Assembly (NCBI RefSeq): GCF_017298635.1
Contig: NZ_CP071182.1
Coordinates: forward strand, 1,054,001-1,118,000
Direction of reading: 5' to 3'
DNA: 64,000 nucleotides
DNA from: Paenalicyclobacillus mengziensis
GTDB lineage: Bacteria; Bacillota; Bacilli; Alicyclobacillales; Alicyclobacillaceae
Below the pieces are notes generated by a model that saw only the letters and a program-made list of their open reading frames with translations, was not told the DNA's origin and searched no databases. Positions 28,360 through 37,706 of the stretch are shown piece after piece. A program made the translations under genes and the position numbers. Numbering within the stretch: the first letter of the stretch is position 1; every line of letters begins with the position of its first letter.

Positions 28360-29574
28360 GTGTCAGTAAAAGTCCCCTTATTTTATGATACGAACTGTTT
28401 TCAACACTTACCAAGGAATCTTCTTGAAAAGATTATCGACACCTACGATAACAAGATTTTGAGCACCGTAATCGATGAACTGTGGAAACATTTTTTGTAT
28501 TCAAAAGGTCACCCAGAACATGCTCGTGATATAGACCTGATGTTTGATTCGAGTGGGGCGGTTCGGAATGAATTTCAGATTGTGGACATTGGGCAATCCT
28601 ATAAGAACTATGGGCGGTTCAACCTTGAGAAACAGGTAATCAAGTTCAAGAGGCACCCGTTTATCTGTAGTACGTATTATCACTTATTGCCTTTGGCATA
28701 TAATCCTTCGTCGGTGCTGGACCCTTATGGACATGTTTACAACTACTTTCTCCATCAGCTAAACCACAACTTGGCGGTATCAGATGAAATCATGGAGTTG
28801 GAACGTAAGCTAAAAGATCGAGAGATCAAATTGCTACGCAAAGTTGCTGAGTCCTCAAGAACTTTGCGTAGTTTAGACCCAGTGAAACTAATGAAGGTTC
28901 ACAAGAAGAAACTGAAATTAGCCCAGCAAGGAAAAGTGTCGTTAACGGATGTACAGGTTGTGGTCACGGCTTTGCTTTGGAGTTGCTTTTTTGGGACTGG
29001 TCGTACATGTATTCTTACAGCCGACCGTGATCTGGTTGCAACCGCTTCGACGTTGATGCTGTCAATTTTCGAAAAATTTGTGTTGAACCAGGCATTAGAG
29101 AGCGTAATTGATTTGGATGACGAGCTAACCCGTAAGGAACTACGAGAAACAGGAAAATTACATAGAGAGATTAGTTTCGATAAGCTTCGAACTGCTCAAC
29201 GTAAGTTCGTTACGGATATCGTTCATTCATCGGAGAAATCATTTGAGCTTACTGTACTGTATTACAAGAACGAAACTGGTGAGTTGATTCCTGATACTCA
29301 CAAGATTCCTCGCTCGTTGAGGGATTTCATTCTTGAGTTCAAGGGCAACGTTGACTGCTACTCTTTATCGAAAGATATAGAGATAAAGTACCCGTTATCC
29401 CACAGAAAGTATGATCCGAGCATATCTCCTGAATATCTACATTTTGATGTATTTCCACGCAGGAAATCTTTCTACGACGGCATGATGTTTGGCTGTGAGA
29501 GCAGATGTAGATATGTACGTCAGGAGCGTAAAGATCCTTCAAACATTTCAGATTTCTACATTCCAGGTGTGTAA
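28360..29574 (+). CDS. PIN-like domain protein
   Basis: 404 residues from GTG 28360, with GGAGG 7 bases upstream. The first strand VKVPLFYDTNCFQHL, then TVIDELWKHF, and near residue 225 TCILTADRDLVATA show the Asp/Glu/Asp spacing of PIN-fold nucleases. The C-terminal ~170 residues, ending in a His/Tyr-rich region, are unrecognised. It opens a run of defence-type genes (GmrSD-like, GIY-YIG, NERD, DUF262) on the same strand. RNA cleavage is an inference from the acidic residues; no antitoxin is adjacent. Confidence 0.6.
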   Translation: MSVKVPLFYDTNCFQHLPRNLLEKIIDTYDNKILSTVIDELWKHFLYSKGHPEHARDIDLMFDSSGAVRNEFQIVDIGQSYKNYGRFNLEKQVIKFKRHPFICSTYYHLLPLAYNPSSVLDPYGHVYNYFLHQLNHNLAVSDEIMELERKLKDREIKLLRKVAESSRTLRSLDPVKLMKVHKKKLKLAQQGKVSLTDVQVVVTALLWSCFFGTGRTCILTADRDLVATASTLMLSIFEKFVLNQALESVIDLDDELTRKELRETGKLHREISFDKLRTAQRKFVTDIVHSSEKSFELTVLYYKNETGELIPDTHKIPRSLRDFILEFKGNVDCYSLSKDIEIKYPLSHRKYDPSISPEYLHFDVFPRRKSFYDGMMFGCESRCRYVRQERKDPSNISDFYIPGV

Positions 29575-29669
29575 TGCTGGGCTGTCTTGTACGACTCATA
29601 TTTTAATGCGATAGCATCCCGAAGCTTAAGGGGAAGCCAGTATCGTAGGGATAAGGAGCTTACTACAAA

Positions 29670-31757
29670 ATGAAGGCATCTGAAACTAATTTTTTAAAGT
29701 TTCTGCAAGGACCAAGGCAATTCATAGTTCCGATTTATCAACGGAAATACAGTTGGACTCTTCAACAGTGCCGCCAGCTATGGAATGACATTGTTCGCGC
29801 CGCATCAAACGACGAGATTAAGGGACACTTCGTTGGTTCCGTGGTTTACATAGAACGTGGATTGTACCATATTTCGACAGTCCCTCAGTTACTTGTGATC
29901 GATGGACAGCAACGTATGACAACTCTAACTTTGCTTTTACTTGCGCTGGGTGAAGCCATCGAAACAAGTGGTCAATCACATATGATGACGAAGAGGAGGA
30001 TCGTAAACAACTACTTGGTGAACAACGATGAAGAGGGTGAGCTATACAACAAGCTGGTGCTCACGCGGAATGACAAAGATAGCCTATTCAGCTTGATTGC
30101 GGGCAAGGAACTTCCCGATGATTACTCACAAAGGGTACATGAAAATTACACATACTTTGCGGATGTGATAAAAAATAGCGACGTTAGCTTGGACAAATTG
30201 TATGAGGGTATTTCCAAGCTAATTGTTGTTGATATCGCTCTGGATCGGGATCATGACAATCCTCAGTTAATTTTTGAAAGCCTGAATTCTACAGGTCTCG
30301 ATTTGTCCCAGGCAGACCTTATCCGTAACTTTGTGTTGATGGCACTTGAGCCGAAAGAACAAACCGAGCTATACAACGACTATTGGTATCCAATGGAACA
30401 GAGCTTTGGGACTCCAAGCGTTTCAAGTGTCTTCGACCGTTTCATGCGTGACTACCTCACCGTAAGAATGGGACGTATTCCTAACATTCAGCAAGTCTAC
30501 GCCAGCTTCAAGGAATATGTCTTTGAACGCAATGAGTTGAGTGTTCAGGAGATTGTGAAAGACATCTATCGTTTCTCTAAACACTTCGTCAAACTGGCAT
30601 TTCAGACCGAGAAGGACAAAGAAATCAAACAGGCACTTCAGGACATTAACACATTACGGGTAGATGTATCCTATCCATTTTTACTTGAAGTTTACGATGA
30701 CTACGAGAGCCAACGACTGTCAAAATCAGAGTTCATTGCGGTTCTGAGATTGGTCGAATCCTACGTCTTCCGTAGAGCCATTTGTGGTGTTCCGACCAAC
30801 TCACTGAACAAAACATTTGCCAACTTAAGCAAGGAAATCGACAAGGACAACTATCTGGAAAGTGTTAACGCGACGTTCTTATTAAAGGATGCGTATAAAC
30901 GCCTTCCATCCGATGAAGAGTTCACGAGAGAGTTGATCGTGAAGGACGTGTACAACTTTAGGAATCGAAATTATCTGCTTCGAAAGCTTGAAAATTTCAA
31001 CCGAAAAGAGATTGTGGATATCGAGGCGTACACCATCGAGCACATTATGCCGCAGAACGAAAACTTGCCGTTCGAGTGGAGAAAGGATCTCGGCGATGAT
31101 TGGGAGGAAGTTCACAAGACCTACCTGCATACGCTGGGAAACCTGACTCTGACCAGATATAACTCCGAGATGAGTGACCGACCATTCAAGGAAAAACGGG
31201 ATATCGAAGGCGGTTTTGGTGACAGCCCTTTATGGCTCAACAAGGAACTTAGAAAACTGGATAGTTGGAAACAGACAACTATTGAAGATCGTGCTCGGTT
31301 GCTGGCGGAAAGGGCATTGCAGGTTTGGGTATATCCCCAGATTTCAGAAGATGTTTTATCAAAGTACAAAAGCAAAGGATCTGATGGTGATGCAGTGACG
31401 TACACACTTGCTGACCATCCTGAGTTGCAAGGAGGCATGCTGACTCTATTCGAGGAATTGAGCAAAAGGATTTGTAATCTGGATAGCTCTGTGCGAATGG
31501 AGTTTAAAAAGCTGTACATTGCATTTAAGACAACAACGAACTTTGTAGACATCGTACCTCAAAAGAGCAAGTTGAGGTTGAGCTTGAACATGGCATTCAA
31601 TGAGGTGCAGGACCCAAAAGGGCTTTGCAGGGATGTGAGTAATGTCGGTCGTTGGGGGAATGGGGATGTGGAAGTCAATGTGTCGTCCATCGATGACATA
31701 AACGATGTGATGTTCCTCATTAACCAATCATTTGAAAAGCATCGTGATGAAGATTAA
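29670..31757 (+). CDS. GmrSD-type DUF262-DUF1524 protein with DUF5655-like tail
   Basis: 695 residues from ATG 29670 (AAGGAG upstream). The N-terminal DUF262 domain has IPxYQR-type VPIYQRKYSW (residues ~20-29) and DGQQRMTT (78-85), the ParB-like nucleotide-binding motif. The central DUF1524 domain shows an HNH-type site, YTIEHIMPQNENLP near residue 455 and LHTLGNLTLTRYNSEMSD. The last ~110 residues (LTLFEELSKRICNLD to NQSFEKH) look like DUF5655. This is the single-chain form of GmrSD type IV restriction enzymes, which cut DNA with modified (for example glucosylated) bases. Key residues are present, so it is likely active. Confidence 0.85.
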   Translation: MKASETNFLKFLQGPRQFIVPIYQRKYSWTLQQCRQLWNDIVRAASNDEIKGHFVGSVVYIERGLYHISTVPQLLVIDGQQRMTTLTLLLLALGEAIETSGQSHMMTKRRIVNNYLVNNDEEGELYNKLVLTRNDKDSLFSLIAGKELPDDYSQRVHENYTYFADVIKNSDVSLDKLYEGISKLIVVDIALDRDHDNPQLIFESLNSTGLDLSQADLIRNFVLMALEPKEQTELYNDYWYPMEQSFGTPSVSSVFDRFMRDYLTVRMGRIPNIQQVYASFKEYVFERNELSVQEIVKDIYRFSKHFVKLAFQTEKDKEIKQALQDINTLRVDVSYPFLLEVYDDYESQRLSKSEFIAVLRLVESYVFRRAICGVPTNSLNKTFANLSKEIDKDNYLESVNATFLLKDAYKRLPSDEEFTRELIVKDVYNFRNRNYLLRKLENFNRKEIVDIEAYTIEHIMPQNENLPFEWRKDLGDDWEEVHKTYLHTLGNLTLTRYNSEMSDRPFKEKRDIEGGFGDSPLWLNKELRKLDSWKQTTIEDRARLLAERALQVWVYPQISEDVLSKYKSKGSDGDAVTYTLADHPELQGGMLTLFEELSKRICNLDSSVRMEFKKLYIAFKTTTNFVDIVPQKSKLRLSLNMAFNEVQDPKGLCRDVSNVGRWGNGDVEVNVSSIDDINDVMFLINQSFEKHRDED

Positions 31758-31773
31758 ATGGGGGAGGGTGAAA

Positions 31774-32592
31774 GTGAACATCTACGTGGGCAACCATTTA
31801 TTTGAATATGTATGCGATATCGTACCAGATCAAGTTGATGGTAAGATGAAAGCATTTCTCCCTCAACACGAGTATGACAACCATGAAGGTCTGGTTCTTC
31901 ATCAATATGGAATGGGTCCTTTTTGTCATTTCACAATTCCCAAGGTGAATGCAGAAGGTGTGTACGTTATTCAAGTCAGTGATCAGATAGTGTATGTTGG
32001 CGAATGCGAGAATCTGTCGAACCGTTTTAATATGGGTAACGGGTACATATCTCCACGCAACTGCTATGTCGGTGGACAAGCCACCAATTGCAGACTCAAT
32101 CACCATATCTATGAGATGGCATTGGTGAATATCCAGATAAAGCTGTATTTCCATGATACGCACGCCAGGTTTGAAGTTGAGAGAGAACTAATTGAGAAAT
32201 TGAACCCCGCATGGAATATTGCGAGGGGAAAGTACAGCACTTCCGTCGAGACGGTCAAAGTAGGGAGAAGCATTACGCCGAAATCACCTGTTGTGCGGAG
32301 CGGCTCACGAAGAAAGTCTTCATGCCGAGATGAAGTTTTGTTAGCCGCTCAATCCGTTGTCAAGCGGCGAGGGGTCAACCGTTTTACGGTTCAAGAGGTC
32401 GTTGACTTTATGGTCGAGAGGAAAACTCCATACCAGGAGTCCACGATCCGAACACACATTGTTTCAAAGTGCTGTGTGAATGCTCCCAGACATCATGTGA
32501 CAACATTTAACGATTTTCAGAGGGTTGACCACGGAGTATATAAATTGCATTGGGATGAGATGGAGTCGGCATTGTCCAAACGGGAAATCTAA
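31774..32592 (+). CDS. GIY-YIG nuclease with DUF7669-like C-terminal domain
   Basis: 272 residues from GTG 31774, 6 bases after GGGGGAGG. The nuclease core has GVY (62-64), YVG (74-76), Arg in LSNRF (84), the metal-binding Glu in FEVERELIEKL (136 or 138) and Asn in NPAWN (148), so all catalytic positions are present. After a linker, residues ~190-270 form a winged-helix-like domain (DEVLLAAQSVVKRRGVNRFT and FQRVDHGVYKLHW) as in DUF7669 fusions. It follows the GmrSD-like gene by 16 bases, suggesting one transcript. A broken paralogue lies at 51130-51880. Confidence 0.8.
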   Translation: MNIYVGNHLFEYVCDIVPDQVDGKMKAFLPQHEYDNHEGLVLHQYGMGPFCHFTIPKVNAEGVYVIQVSDQIVYVGECENLSNRFNMGNGYISPRNCYVGGQATNCRLNHHIYEMALVNIQIKLYFHDTHARFEVERELIEKLNPAWNIARGKYSTSVETVKVGRSITPKSPVVRSGSRRKSSCRDEVLLAAQSVVKRRGVNRFTVQEVVDFMVERKTPYQESTIRTHIVSKCCVNAPRHHVTTFNDFQRVDHGVYKLHWDEMESALSKREI

Positions 32593-32650
32593 TTGATTAC
32601 AGCAGTCAGTCGCCTGAAGAGTTTATGAGGGTGACGTTGGGGGATAATCC

Positions 32651-33346
32651 ATGTTTTGGTCTAAATTAGCATCACTGTTTAAAAGATCGGACAAGCAAGA
32701 CAAGGCAAGAGCGAAAAGCACCGTAGCGACTTCCAATCAACAAAAGAGAACAGTCAAGCCTTCACGCATTGGCGAGTTAGGAGAGTACAAGATAGATGTC
32801 CAGCTTCGTCAAATGCCACGAGAGATTAGGTACATCAGCGACGTGCTTGTTCGTAACCCTAAGTCCAGAACTGGATATTCTCAAATTGACCATGTTGTTA
32901 TCACGCCATATGGTCTATTTGTCATAGAGACAAAGAATTACAAGGGTGAAATTAAAGGGAAGCGAACGGATAAACGTTGGAATGTGAGCGGCAGATTTAA
33001 TCCATACAATCCACTTCGTCAAAATTACGGGCACATGAAAATATTGCAAAGCCTCTTGTCTGAGTTCCAAAATCTTACCTTCGTGTCTATCATATCATTC
33101 ACGCTTCGATGTCGGTTTAGTGTAGACCCAGAATTACGGAAAATCGAGTCAAACGAACTGGTGATTTACGATGTGGAACTGTCCGATTACATCGAGAGGA
33201 AGCTACGAAGACTTAAGTATGAAATCTCAGAGCCAGTTTTGTCTGAGTCAGATGTTAATCGTGTCTACGAATTGATCAACAAAGCGAATATCACGAACCC
33301 GCAAGCTCGAACCGAACATAATCGGTTGGCGGGAGGAATAAAGTAG
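32651..33346 (+). CDS. NERD-domain protein
   Basis: 231 residues from ATG 32651 (GGGGGAT upstream). GELGEYKIDVQLRQMPREIR, then SQIDHVVITPYGLFVIETKN shows the nuclease-related NERD pattern: Glu near the start, Asp in QIDHVV, and the E-x-K in ETKNYKG, arranged like a PD-(D/E)XK site. It lies between the GIY-YIG gene and the DUF262 gene; in the second segment this position is taken by an unrelated HEPN-like gene. A DNA-processing role is inferred. Confidence 0.8.
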   Translation: MFWSKLASLFKRSDKQDKARAKSTVATSNQQKRTVKPSRIGELGEYKIDVQLRQMPREIRYISDVLVRNPKSRTGYSQIDHVVITPYGLFVIETKNYKGEIKGKRTDKRWNVSGRFNPYNPLRQNYGHMKILQSLLSEFQNLTFVSIISFTLRCRFSVDPELRKIESNELVIYDVELSDYIERKLRRLKYEISEPVLSESDVNRVYELINKANITNPQARTEHNRLAGGIK

Positions 33347-33514
33347 CCACCTTGATAGAGTGTTTTGTTTTTGCATTGGACGCAACGTTTCACGACTTTA
33401 AATCCCTTTGTCCCATAATCTACGTTATAATACCGATGAAAAATGTTCAGAACATAACTGTAATGTGTTTACATTTATTGCCTTTCACTTTGATTTGATG
33501 GAGGAACGACGAGA

Positions 33515-34543
33515 ATGAAAACGGCGAGAGTTAAGCAGAAGGTTTCGGAACTTCATAAGATGAAGGAGAAAGACAAGCTGTCGTTTGAATTGACGATTCA
33601 GCGCAAAAGGAATATCTGGGACGAGACACGGCAATCCAAGCTGATCCACAGCATCCTGGCAGGGTTCCTGATTCCCAATCTATCGGGGAGCAGAGGGGAA
33701 ACAATGCTCCATATCTTAGACGGTAATCAACGGTTGAGTAGCATCTTTGATTATATAGACGGTAAATATAAGCTGGTTGGAGTTCCGAACGTTGATGGGG
33801 TCGAATTGAAAGGGAAGAAATTCGAGAAGTTGACCCACGACCTAAAGCAGAGAATACTCGACTACAAATTTGAAATTGATGTGATCGAAGACGCAACCCA
33901 AGAAGAGATGGAGGAACAGTTTTATCGTCTGAATAACGGTGTTCCGATCCGTCCGATTGAACTTATCAGAGCGGATCTTGGTGACAGTGTGCTGAAGTTC
34001 GTCGAACGAATTTCCAGCCTACCATTCTTTGATAAGAAGGTGAATCTCTCAAAGACGGCGAAGCGACGCTTTGTTGACCAGGAGTTGGTTCTCCAGATTC
34101 TCTTATTGGTACAGCACCCTAATACGGGCTTTAGCAGTAAGGAGATTCGGGCATTCGTGAAAGAATTGCGAAAGGGCGGAGTTGAAGACGTACTTCAAGC
34201 AAAGATGGAAAATGCATCTGCCTTCCTGAATGAAGCCTTCGCCAGCGATTCGAATAAGCCCATGACATTCTTGAAGAAGACCCATGTACCGATGCTTTTG
34301 AAGTTGGTTCTCGATCTCCAAAAATACGCTTTGGAAATTACACCGCAACAGTTTGCAGGGTGGGCGCAACCGTTTTTGGAAAATCCACTTGCAGAGTATA
34401 AAGAGGCGAGTCAGTCGGGTAGTGCACGCAGAGAAAACGTTCAGCGACGACTGACGGTTATGAGAGAAGCCTTCAACGCCCATTTCAAGACTCAGTTGGA
34501 GGCTGACGAGGTAGCCGCCGCCGCAGAGACGGTTCAAAAGTGA
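33515..34543 (+). CDS. DUF262-only protein, paralogue 1
   Basis: 342 residues; ATG 33515 follows GGAGGAAC. The domain has FELTIQRKRNIWDETRQSKL (a variant of the IPxYQR region), the DGxQR motif in LDGNQRLSSIFDYIDG, and YRLNNGVPIRPIELIRADLG, a DUF262 core without the DUF1524 nuclease domain. It would need a separate nuclease. A ~100-bp gap precedes it. The paralogue at 53314-54378 shares the whole length, including the end motif GSARxENVQxRLxxM. Confidence 0.8.
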   Translation: MKTARVKQKVSELHKMKEKDKLSFELTIQRKRNIWDETRQSKLIHSILAGFLIPNLSGSRGETMLHILDGNQRLSSIFDYIDGKYKLVGVPNVDGVELKGKKFEKLTHDLKQRILDYKFEIDVIEDATQEEMEEQFYRLNNGVPIRPIELIRADLGDSVLKFVERISSLPFFDKKVNLSKTAKRRFVDQELVLQILLLVQHPNTGFSSKEIRAFVKELRKGGVEDVLQAKMENASAFLNEAFASDSNKPMTFLKKTHVPMLLKLVLDLQKYALEITPQQFAGWAQPFLENPLAEYKEASQSGSARRENVQRRLTVMREAFNAHFKTQLEADEVAAAAETVQK

Positions 34544-34579
34544 GGTGAATGAGGAACCAAATTCAGAAACGGTCTGGAT

Positions 34580-34610
34580 GAAGGGGGCAAGATCAATTCC
34601 TGCCTCCTTC
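34580..34610 (+). terminator. Terminator-like hairpin after DUF262 gene
   Basis: GAAGGGGGCA pairs with TGCCTCCTTC (one G-U) around an 11-base loop, 36 bases past the DUF262 stop. The following tract is only moderately T-rich. Confidence 0.55.
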
Positions 34611-34635
34611 GCTCTTTCAACGGAGTGACCTCGCT

Positions 34636-34770
34636 ATGAGCGTTAAGTGGAATCATGGGCGTTACAAAGAGGATAGTAGAGTTTTCGATTCGCCTTGGGA
34701 AGCGAGAAAATGGGCAGATTCCCTGTACCCCGATCTCACTGACGAGGGGTTGGGTAATGTCGGTGAGTAA
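34636..34770 (+). CDS. Possible small protein (44 aa)
   Basis: ATG 34636 to TAA 34770 encodes MSVKWNHGRYKEDSRVFDSP and a tail ending GLGNVGE. GGAG lies ~10 bases upstream. Composition is protein-like and charged, but there is no paralogue in the window to confirm it. Confidence 0.4.
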   Translation: MSVKWNHGRYKEDSRVFDSPWEARKWADSLYPDLTDEGLGNVGE

Positions 34771-34781
34771 AATCCCTTAAG

Positions 34782-35750
34782 TTACAGTATTGAATCCTCA
34801 ACATCTTCCCTCAAGTGAGAAATCTCGGAGTTTATAGCTTCCAAATTGGACGAAATGTCATCAAGCTTGTCGCCAACAATCCTTTCTATATCGTCGTCGT
34901 CAAGCAAGTTCTCTTTAACATTGGTTATAAGCTCTTCCAAGACGTTTAACCTATACTTTAAATCGTGTTTCTCTTCTAATTCAAACTTGAGCCGATCTCC
35001 ATAAGTTCGTTCGATTCTTTGTATGATTTTATTGACTTTATCAACGTACTTTAAATTCAGTTTGCGGAATTTCTCTTTCTTTTTTTCGTATCTTCGAATT
35101 TCTTTCTCTCGTGTCATTACAAATAAATTGATAAAGCGTTTAAAGTCATTTGTTTGTTGTTCATCAAGTTCTAAATGAGCGTCAATCCATGCATCAACGT
35201 CTCTTGAGATTTTATCCATCTCCGAAACATTGATGTACCTCACTTTCTGTTTTAGACGGTTACACTCGATATGCTGTCGGACCCCCAATTCTATGTCCTG
35301 TGCAAACTTTCTCAACTCGTTCAAAATGTCAGTTTCAAGTTCAATATAAGCTTTCTTATATGTGAACCCTTCAGTCCTTACAATTGGACGTGGTGTTTGC
35401 TCAGTTGGAGTCCAAGATCGAGCCGTGAATACTTGATGAGTGATGATGAACGATTTAACACTATCGTCGGAAAGGGACTCTAACTTTTCCAGTGAGAGAG
35501 CAAGTTTAAGGCTTTTCATGTTGAGATATTGTTCTCTTCGACGATAAAACAGATTTTGCACAGTACTCGACATATTGGCTGTGTAAATTCCAACAATGAA
35601 TAAAAAGAGAGCATAAATAATACTGATAACAAAGTCATCGGTCGGGTGCGATGCATGGTACTTAAGGCTACCGAACGTTAAAGCTACCATGACTAAAAGT
35701 GCAATCCACTTATAGGTTAATTCATGCCATCCAAAAATACGAAATTTCAT
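34782..35750 (-). CDS. Membrane-anchored coiled-coil protein of unknown function
   Basis: 322 residues. Two N-terminal membrane helices (residues ~14-30 and ~40-60) are followed by a long, charged, helical cytoplasmic region with coiled coils (KFRKLNLKYVDKVNKIIQRI and the Asp/Glu-rich end). No family is recognised. It follows the 160-aa gene on the same strand by 70 bases; in the second segment that place is held by a DUF4365 nuclease gene. Membrane helices plus coiled coil are common in abortive-infection effectors, but that is only an analogy. Confidence 0.65.
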   Translation of the reverse strand: MKFRIFGWHELTYKWIALLVMVALTFGSLKYHASHPTDDFVISIIYALFLFIVGIYTANMSSTVQNLFYRRREQYLNMKSLKLALSLEKLESLSDDSVKSFIITHQVFTARSWTPTEQTPRPIVRTEGFTYKKAYIELETDILNELRKFAQDIELGVRQHIECNRLKQKVRYINVSEMDKISRDVDAWIDAHLELDEQQTNDFKRFINLFVMTREKEIRRYEKKKEKFRKLNLKYVDKVNKIIQRIERTYGDRLKFELEEKHDLKYRLNVLEELITNVKENLLDDDDIERIVGDKLDDISSNLEAINSEISHLREDVEDSIL

Positions 35751-35820
35751 TCGTACTCACCCAATATCGACTATATCAGAAATCGCCCTTAAATGGAATT
35801 ATCTAACTGTGTTAAATGTA

Positions 35821-36303
35821 TCATGACACTGGGATAGGACGATTTTCGATCACCTCTACGCGGCTGGCATCCAGGTCAAAGATAAACGCTTTGTCGAATT
35901 CGCCGTTATTAAAGATATGTGTTGACTCTTTTAGGGGAATCATTACTTTACCATCCAGATATTGTACTTTTTCCGCCATCTCTGCTTCGATTCGACGGGG
36001 GTGTTTTTTGCAAAGGAACTTTAGTATTTCCCTTGTGTTTTTCACATAGCCATCAACGCCGCGCTTAAACAGATCAATCAGGTGAATCCCGTCACCAATC
36101 TGAATTCGTCCGTCAAATGGCTTCCACTCTATATGATTGTAGATATCTCTTGCCAACTGAATGTTGGAGTGCTCGACCATCTCCAAGACCTTAGCTCTGC
36201 GTTCTGGGTATTCATGCTCATACGGTCTCCAGGTGGAACCTATTACCTTTCCCTCATGTCGAAATCCAACGAAAATCGATAGTTCTTTAGCCAATTCAAT
36301 CAT
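35821..36303 (-). CDS. Unknown 160-aa protein, paralogue 1
   Basis: The sequence MIELAKELSIFVGFRHEGKV onwards is nearly identical to that at 57026-57508; identity continues ~60 bases upstream of the start, so the promoter is duplicated too. The ATG follows GGAGGATG closely. Features: an Arg/Lys-rich middle (KFLCKKHPRRIEAEMAEKVQ), a C-terminal strand region ending RVEVIENRPIPVS. Not recognised. It heads a two-gene minus-strand unit with a segment-specific partner. Confidence 0.75.
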   Translation of the reverse strand: MIELAKELSIFVGFRHEGKVIGSTWRPYEHEYPERRAKVLEMVEHSNIQLARDIYNHIEWKPFDGRIQIGDGIHLIDLFKRGVDGYVKNTREILKFLCKKHPRRIEAEMAEKVQYLDGKVMIPLKESTHIFNNGEFDKAFIFDLDASRVEVIENRPIPVS

Positions 36304-36589
36304 CCTCCTTCGTGGTTTGATTCCAATCTACCATGGTGTCAAGATAAGGTCAGTAGAAAAAGTGTCGAACCCCTGCTGACCCCTTGGGGCAAGGGAGCCA
36401 AGGAGATTTCATTGGGAAACAGATGGGTTATGTAAACATAAACGTGTTTCTGTAACCATTTCTGGTTCCGCTTGTGTAAAAATTTGTGTTCGTTTGCAGT
36501 CTCACCGAACCCGACAACTTCTGGCTGTCCCCTGCCGCTATGATGGTCTAAGATTGAGTCATAACATGACACGATTGGTGGCAATTTTC

Positions 36590-37014
36590 ATGGGCGAAAC
36601 CTTCTCCCATACGAAGCATTCGCCACGTACTAACTTCATCCGTGAACTTGTCCACAACGTCTTCATGATGGATGCAGTGTGACGTTTACCGTTCCGAAAC
36701 ATACTCGGAATACCATCCTTGCAGACTCAGTGTTGCAGGGGTTACAGGAACGGGGGTGTCTTACCGCTTATCTCGATCTTTCTTCAGTCAACTCTGTCGA
36801 TGAGTTTGCTGTTGAATTAACTCAGACATGCCTTCGACTGATGACAGGTGATATCGACTCGGTGAACATCAGTGATACTGTGATGGCAAATCTGTCCGAC
36901 CTAAGTGTTGAAGAGGAGCTTCGTGAAATTGTTAATGTGGCTGATTTCGCTCGCATGAGTAATTACGAAAAGATAGATTTGGCGGCGGGGCTTTCCTATG
37001 GGTCAAATAATCAC
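36590..37014 (+). pseudogene. ATPase-like gene remnant, frameshifted
   Basis: Related to the intact gene at 59808-60449. MGETFSHTKHSPRTNFIREL matches the N-terminus up to a stop at 36680-36682; the frame shifts there and continues as TFTVPKHTRNTILADSVLQG, RGCLTAYLDLSSVN and onward to LAAGLS, where similarity ends. The Walker B/sensor half present in the intact copy is missing. Confidence 0.75.
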
Positions 37015-37060
37015 CCTGGCGTATTACCTGCCAGTTGTTCTCTTGTACATCCTCATTAAT

Positions 37061-37160
37061 CGACAGGTCTCCTCTTTAACCCGTTTCACATGCGGAGAGG
37101 GAGTTAGGCAATGGAGCACTAATTCGAGGACGTTTCCTCCTCAGTCCCGTGTCTCAATGG
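37061..37160 (-). pseudogene. Fragment of module gene 3
   Basis: About 100 bases align with the 3' half of the module genes at 26975 and 47891, for example CATGCGGAGAGGGAGT is shared with 47999-48014. The rest of the module is gone. It lies directly after the broken ATPase-like gene, as if another copy of the module once began here. Confidence 0.6.
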
Positions 37161-37437
37161 CGGGCACCTCCATAGAGCAGGAGGAAAATGGGGATAGAGA
37201 GAGTTAAACCGTAGTCGGGCGGTATGATTATTGGTGACAACTACACCTTCTGATGGTTCAAAATGTGACCTTGTATCATAGCGTATCTGAAATCGGAGAC
37301 CAGTGTACCATAGGTTTGTTAACGAAGGATTGTCATCCAGTGGAATAGTTGGGCGATCCGCCCCTCCACCATAGCCCTCAATTTAAACAATAATTATTGT
37401 AGATTCTTACAAATTCAATATATTCATAATGAGAATG

Positions 37438-37467
37438 TTGCTTGGAATTGTCGAATCATGGCATAAT
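37438..37467 (+). promoter_or_regulatory. Promoter of the EAL-PAS-GGDEF transcript
   Basis: TTGCTT (37438-37443) and CATAAT (37462-37467) are 18 bases apart, 20 bases before the riboswitch aptamer. The same TTGCTT -35 hexamer precedes the riboswitch at 55337. Confidence 0.5.
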
Positions 37468-37487
37468 GTGGTATAGCTGAACAATCG

Positions 37488-37568
37488 AAACGGCAAACCC
37501 ATTGAAAGATGGGGACGCAAAGCCATGGACCTAAGACGCATGAGCGTTATGGTTGCCAGGTTGCCGTC
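37488..37568 (+). promoter_or_regulatory. c-di-GMP-I (GEMM) riboswitch aptamer 1
   Basis: P1 is ACGGCAA (37490-37496) with TTGCCGT (37561-37567). Between them are the GAAA tetraloop hairpin (CCATTGAAAGATGG), the conserved GGGACGCAAAGCC joining segment and a second arm with CCTAAG. The ligand-contacting G20 equivalent (second-last G of ACGGC) and A47 equivalent in CGCAAAG are present, which fits c-di-GMP. The EAL-PAS-GGDEF gene starts 138 bases later; no clear terminator or RBS-pairing element is seen between. Confidence 0.92.
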
Positions 37569-37706
37569 CGTGTTGAGTTTTTTGTGTTTTCTGGAGTCTG
37601 TGACGGATGAGCGTGGAGACTACTCCGTGGTTTGATACATTGATCCACGATAGGACGAGGTACATTACTGTCTCATCGACAACTACACGGGTAAGGATAG
37701 ATACAA

